44,378 nucleotides of DNA from Acidobacteriota bacterium. GTDB taxonomy: Bacteria > Acidobacteriota > Terriglobia > Acidiferrales > UBA7541. The notes beneath the pieces were generated by a model, which worked only from the letters and a program-made list of their open reading frames with translations, was not told the DNA's origin and ran no database searches. Positions within the stretch are counted from its first letter, which is position 1. Every line of letters begins with the position of its first letter. The DNA lies in the NCBI GenBank assembly GCA_003154775.1, contig PMES01000111.1, positions 1 through 44,378 on the forward strand, given 5' to 3'. Shown in pieces: positions 41,283 through 44,378 of this stretch. Both the position numbers and the translations under genes were made by a program.

Positions 41283-42635
41283 TTAGGTTCGCGGATCGGC
41301 TACAAGCGCGGTCGGCCGATTCAATGCCACCGCCGCAGTGGTACCGTCGGGGAACCGCCATTCATAAGGCACAACAACGGGCGTCGAGTGGCGCGCAAAC
41401 GTCAGAAATTCTCCCTTATAACCGTACTCGGCAAGATCTCCGACCACGCTGAACCCGGCTACCTCCTGATAGTTAACGATGAGGTCCTTTACATTCGCCG
41501 AACGGATGATCATTTTGACTGTGTAATTTTGTGGCAGCAGAGGAATCGACCTGAAGGTACATGTTATCTTTCCAACCCCGTTCAAAAAGTCCGGCCTGTG
41601 TCCATCGAGTAACATATTGGAAGTGAAACAGGATCCGTTAACTCCCAACACCCCCAGCGCGATAATTGGTTTCTCGATGCACTTATGTGCGTCATAAGAT
41701 ATTTCCACGATTAAATCCTCGCCTGGGCGAAACTGACCGCTTTCCTCCCCTCGGTCGTTTCTTAACACGACCTTCTGAATGGTCAGTCCATAATCCGGAT
41801 TCGAGCAGGAAAAAGATTGTTCACTGGAAATGCTGTTGAAATAGGCCTCGACAATTTCATCCGCCTTTCCGTCTTTGTGCAGCCGCCCATCCTTCATCCA
41901 GACACACCTTTGGCATAAGGTGCGGATGGCTTCCATATTGTGGCTGACGAACAGGACCGTCCTCCCACTCTGGGCAAAGCTCCCCATCTTTCCGAGGCAC
42001 TTCTTTTGGAAGGCGGCGTCGCCGACTGCGAGCACCTCGTCGACGATCAGAATTTCGGGTTCAAGGTGAGCTGCCACCGCAAAAGCCAAGCGGACATACA
42101 TGCCTGAGGAGTAGCGCTTGACGGGCGTATCGAGAAACTCCTCCACCCCCGAAAACTCGACGATCTCGTCAAATTTGCGGATGATCTCGGCGCGGGTCAT
42201 GCCCAGGATGGCCCCGTTAAGGAAGATGTTCTCCCGTCCGGTCAGTTCCTGATGAAATCCAGTACCGACCTCGAGGAGACTGGCGGTCCGGCCGTTGATG
42301 CGGAATCGTCCCTCGGTGGGAATGGTAATCCGGCTCAGGATTTTCAACAGGGTGCTCTTCCCCGCACCGTTGCGGCCGATGATGCCGACCACTTCACCCT
42401 GCTGGATCTGAAGAGAAACATCCTTCAACGCCCAGAAATCCACATGTTGCAGCTTTTTTTGCCGGCTAGACCGAAGCCAGGCAAGCGGATTGCGGATCGC
42501 GCCCTCGATGGCATGGCGCAGGCCGTCAACGTTGGCCCGTTGATGGCCGATGGTGTACCGTTTGCCAAGATTCTCGATGGTGATGGCAGGATCGGGCATG
42601 GCAGGGGTCGTGGACGGTGCCTCAGCGTCGCTCAT
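41283..42635 (-). CDS. wzt: Wzt-like ABC polysaccharide exporter ATPase with C-terminal domain
   Basis: 450 residues. The nucleotide-binding domain has Walker A GRNGAGKST (about 88-96), RYSSGMYVRLAFAVA signature near 174-188, Walker B ILIVDEVLAVGD near 195, and SHNM switch. The first ~40 residues carry IENLGKRYTIGH, typical of O-antigen exporters. A C-terminal ~170-residue domain (from about 275) fits the Wzt carbohydrate-binding domain that recognises the capped end of the chain. It is coupled to the permease gene by a 4-base overlap. Together they export an undecaprenyl-linked polymer, meaning chain length is set before export. Confidence 0.93.
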   Translation of the reverse strand: MSDAEAPSTTPAMPDPAITIENLGKRYTIGHQRANVDGLRHAIEGAIRNPLAWLRSSRQKKLQHVDFWALKDVSLQIQQGEVVGIIGRNGAGKSTLLKILSRITIPTEGRFRINGRTASLLEVGTGFHQELTGRENIFLNGAILGMTRAEIIRKFDEIVEFSGVEEFLDTPVKRYSSGMYVRLAFAVAAHLEPEILIVDEVLAVGDAAFQKKCLGKMGSFAQSGRTVLFVSHNMEAIRTLCQRCVWMKDGRLHKDGKADEIVEAYFNSISSEQSFSCSNPDYGLTIQKVVLRNDRGEESGQFRPGEDLIVEISYDAHKCIEKPIIALGVLGVNGSCFTSNMLLDGHRPDFLNGVGKITCTFRSIPLLPQNYTVKMIIRSANVKDLIVNYQEVAGFSVVGDLAEYGYKGEFLTFARHSTPVVVPYEWRFPDGTTAAVALNRPTALVADPRT

Positions 42636-43558
42636 ATCACGTCGGCAAAGGTCTGCTCGGTCTTTCTGAAATACCAGATACCCGACGCAACGAGGACGAT
42701 CACGTCAATCACCGCGATCAAAATCCCAGGCCGGTAAATGCCGTTTCGCGCCCCCAGCAGACACCAACGGAAACCATCTATGATCCCCACCATCGGATTA
42801 AGCGCGTATAGCAAGCGAAAGCGCTCTGGGACAACGCCGCTCTGAAAACCGACTGGCGAGATATAAAGGCCAAACTGGACGATGAACGGCACAATGAAAC
42901 GAAAATCACGATACTCGACCATGAGCGCGGCAATCCACAAGCCAACTCCGAGTGAGGCACCGAACACCAGCATCACAAACAACGGCAGAAATAACACAGC
43001 GACAGGAGGTGCGTAGTGGTACCAGACCATCAGGACGACAAGAAAGGCTGCGGAGATCAGGAAATCCACAAAACTGGTGATGACGCTGCTGCCAATAATG
43101 ACGAGCCGCGGGAAATACACCTTGGAAATCAAGTTGGAATTCGATACGAGGCTGTTCCCGCTTTCGGTCACCGCGGTAGAAAAGAACTGCCAGGGCAGCA
43201 TGCCGCAAAAAACCAGCAGCGGATACGGCACCCCGCCAGAAGGCATTTTGCCAAGCTTTCCAAATACAACCGTGAGCACGATCATTGTCAGGAGTGGCCG
43301 GATGAACGACCAGCTCACTCCCACGACGGTTTGCTTGTAGCGCACCAGCAGATCGCGCCAAGCGAGGAAGTAAAACAATTCCCGATAGCGCCAAAGATCC
43401 CGCCAATACTGCCTCTCGGTGCTCCCGGCTTCGATTAGCAACTGACCCGGAGACGATGTTCCGAATGAATCGGATAGGGCCATAGGCTTGGTCGCAAGAT
43501 TTTTTGTGACCAGCGAAAGGTCCGGGCTTGGACTAGTTTTGATTGGGGTTCGGTGCAT
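42632..43558 (-). CDS. wzm: Wzm-like ABC polysaccharide exporter permease
   Basis: About 308 residues with six predicted membrane helices, beginning with the cytosolic WRDLWRYRELFYFLAWRDLLVRYKQT block, which is standard for ABC-2 type exporters. MLPWQFFSTAVTESGNSLV near 130 and ERFRLLYALNPMVGIIDGFRW near 240 are family signatures. ATG 43558 has GAAG upstream; a GTG at 43576 is the alternative. It is the first gene of the operon that starts about 380 bases upstream. It forms a dimer with two Wzt subunits in the inner membrane. Confidence 0.93.
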   Translation of the reverse strand: MHRTPIKTSPSPDLSLVTKNLATKPMALSDSFGTSSPGQLLIEAGSTERQYWRDLWRYRELFYFLAWRDLLVRYKQTVVGVSWSFIRPLLTMIVLTVVFGKLGKMPSGGVPYPLLVFCGMLPWQFFSTAVTESGNSLVSNSNLISKVYFPRLVIIGSSVITSFVDFLISAAFLVVLMVWYHYAPPVAVLFLPLFVMLVFGASLGVGLWIAALMVEYRDFRFIVPFIVQFGLYISPVGFQSGVVPERFRLLYALNPMVGIIDGFRWCLLGARNGIYRPGILIAVIDVIVLVASGIWYFRKTEQTFADVI

Positions 43559-43901
43559 CTTCACTTCGACCAACACACGCCGTCATCGGCTAAGCTTACC
43601 CTTTTCACTATGGCGAACCTCCCCGGCTGCACAGGGGGTGCAGATCTTCATACTCTAAGGTTTCAGAGTGGTCTGTTGTGGAGTTTCAGCAGTCAACGTC
43701 ATAGTGGCCATTGAGTTCCCTTTGATTCACGGAAAGCAGGGAATGCCTAAGGGTAGCACCCGAAGGATTTTGTTGATTTTCAATCTTCCTTGACGCAAAC
43801 GAAGACTAAGGTGATTCGGAGTCTCGTAACAAGTGGGGGTGAACAGCTGAGAACAATCCGGCGGGGGAGAAGATTAACCTGCAAGGTACCTGATCGCAGA
43901 T

Positions 43902-43912
43902 AAGCTACCGCC
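43902..43912 (-). promoter_or_regulatory. ops/JUMPstart-like element upstream of the exporter operon
   Basis: On the minus strand the bases read GGCGGTAGCTT, an exact match to the ops core GGCGGTAGCNT that recruits RfaH in enterobacterial polysaccharide operons. It is in the operon direction, some 26 bases after the predicted start site and about 345 bases before wzm. Weaker GGTAGCG-like partial matches occur inside genes, so independent evidence is needed. Confidence 0.5.
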
Positions 43913-43945
43913 ATGAAAGTCCCAAACCTGGCATGATCTATTGGT

Positions 43946-43951
43946 AGTATA
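43946..43951 (-). promoter_or_regulatory. Candidate -10 box for the exporter/nonulosonate operon
   Basis: TATACT on the minus strand, one mismatch from TATAAT. No good -35 hexamer is found at 16-18 bases. Transcription would start near 43938, leaving a leader of about 380 bases that contains the ops-like element. Confidence 0.35.
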
Positions 43952-44378
43952 AAGCAATCAAGCCGCCAAAGCTGTTATATTCTCGCGGGGCCAGAGCCTT
44001 TGATGGTACTGTAACTCTTTATAAATGAATATCTTAGCGAAATGAATCGGGCGCAGCAAAAAAAAGGAAAGGCAGCAGTTGTTCCAAGAATGGTGGCCAG
44101 ACGGGACACTGAGGGAAAACTATTTCCATCCCTCCTTATTTCCACTATAGTGATGCGTCCAGTTGGCTAGACTTTAAGAGCCTCTGAATCTGGTTCATGC
44201 GCACATAGCTACCCCTCTGAACGTCTTCAAAGGTTGGCGGTCTCAACAGGTCGACGCGACACTTGCTTGAAGTCTACTCGCAGGAGTCTGAAAACCTAAG
44301 GTTTTTCTCGGGCGTTGATTTAAGCGCAGTGCCACTTTGTCCAGTTCCGATTGCGCAAAGCAGGACAGGTCGGTTCCC

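Larger units (their letters stand above)
43559..44378. other. Leader and upstream region of the exporter operon, no supported gene
   Basis: About 820 bases without a recognisable gene. The operon leader includes a 6-bp stem (CTGCAC/GTGCAG) at 43627-43643 and the ops-like element at 43902-43912. Beyond about 43960 nothing is identifiable. Confidence 0.45.

Noticed and set aside
1-44378. CRISPR array, tRNA or rRNA genes
   Set aside because: No regularly spaced direct repeats and no tRNA or rRNA signatures were noticed on reading either strand.

Overview
The window is a surface-polysaccharide island. Every intact host gene reads on the minus strand, so the biological order runs from high to low coordinates. 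No rRNA, tRNA or other taxonomic marker is present. Moderately high GC, the exopolysaccharide operon style (orphan sigma54-type regulator, Wza-like protein, outer-membrane barrel, ExeA-type ATPase) and the accessory content suggest an Acidobacteriota-like soil bacterium, but this is inference only.

Region A (about 43.6 to 31.4 kb) is a tight operon. It encodes a Wzm/Wzt ABC exporter, a pyruvyltransferase-like protein and a nonulosonic (legionaminic/sialic-type) acid set: NeuD/LegH-like acetyltransferase, NeuB/LegI synthase, NeuC/LegG hydrolysing epimerase, PtmE-like CBS-nucleotidyltransferase and NeuA/LegF CMP-sugar synthetase. An SDR / Gfo-Idh / SDR trio and a polyprenyl-phosphate-type GT2 follow. 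About 345 bases upstream of the first gene, in the right orientation and just after a plausible -10 box, is an 11-base match to the ops/JUMPstart element that recruits RfaH-type antiterminators.

Region B (about 31.3 to 16.5 kb) holds glycan assembly and tailoring genes: a truncated acyltransferase-3, a large GT-C-like membrane protein, a GT39-like protein broken by an in-frame TAG, a polysaccharide deacetylase, a DUF4910 peptidase-like protein, a GT-B-like protein, a sugar-nucleotide SDR, a LegC-type aminotransferase, a GT4, and a GT2 with a broken duplicate. A complete IS5-type element sits in the middle. No clear 4,6-dehydratase (LegB) is visible.

Region C (about 16.4 to 13.6 kb) is a scar zone: an M13 peptidase tail, a TnpB tail with its right-end hairpin, an IS256-type transposase tail, and one intact Gfo/Idh/MocA oxidoreductase.

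Region D (about 13.3 to 0.75 kb) is the most unusual part. A degenerate sigma54-type AAA+ protein, a Wza-like export protein, an outer-membrane barrel and an ExeA-like ATPase run directly into a fatty-acyl module: FabL-type SDR, acyl carrier protein, AMP-forming ligase, LuxE, LuxC, a methyltransferase, a FabZ-like dehydratase, a hexapeptide acyltransferase and a Nudix hydrolase. There is no luciferase and no ketosynthase. The arrangement suggests that an acyl group is activated on a dedicated carrier, possibly reduced to an aldehyde, and used in making or decorating an exported polymer. This is the best candidate for an undescribed system.
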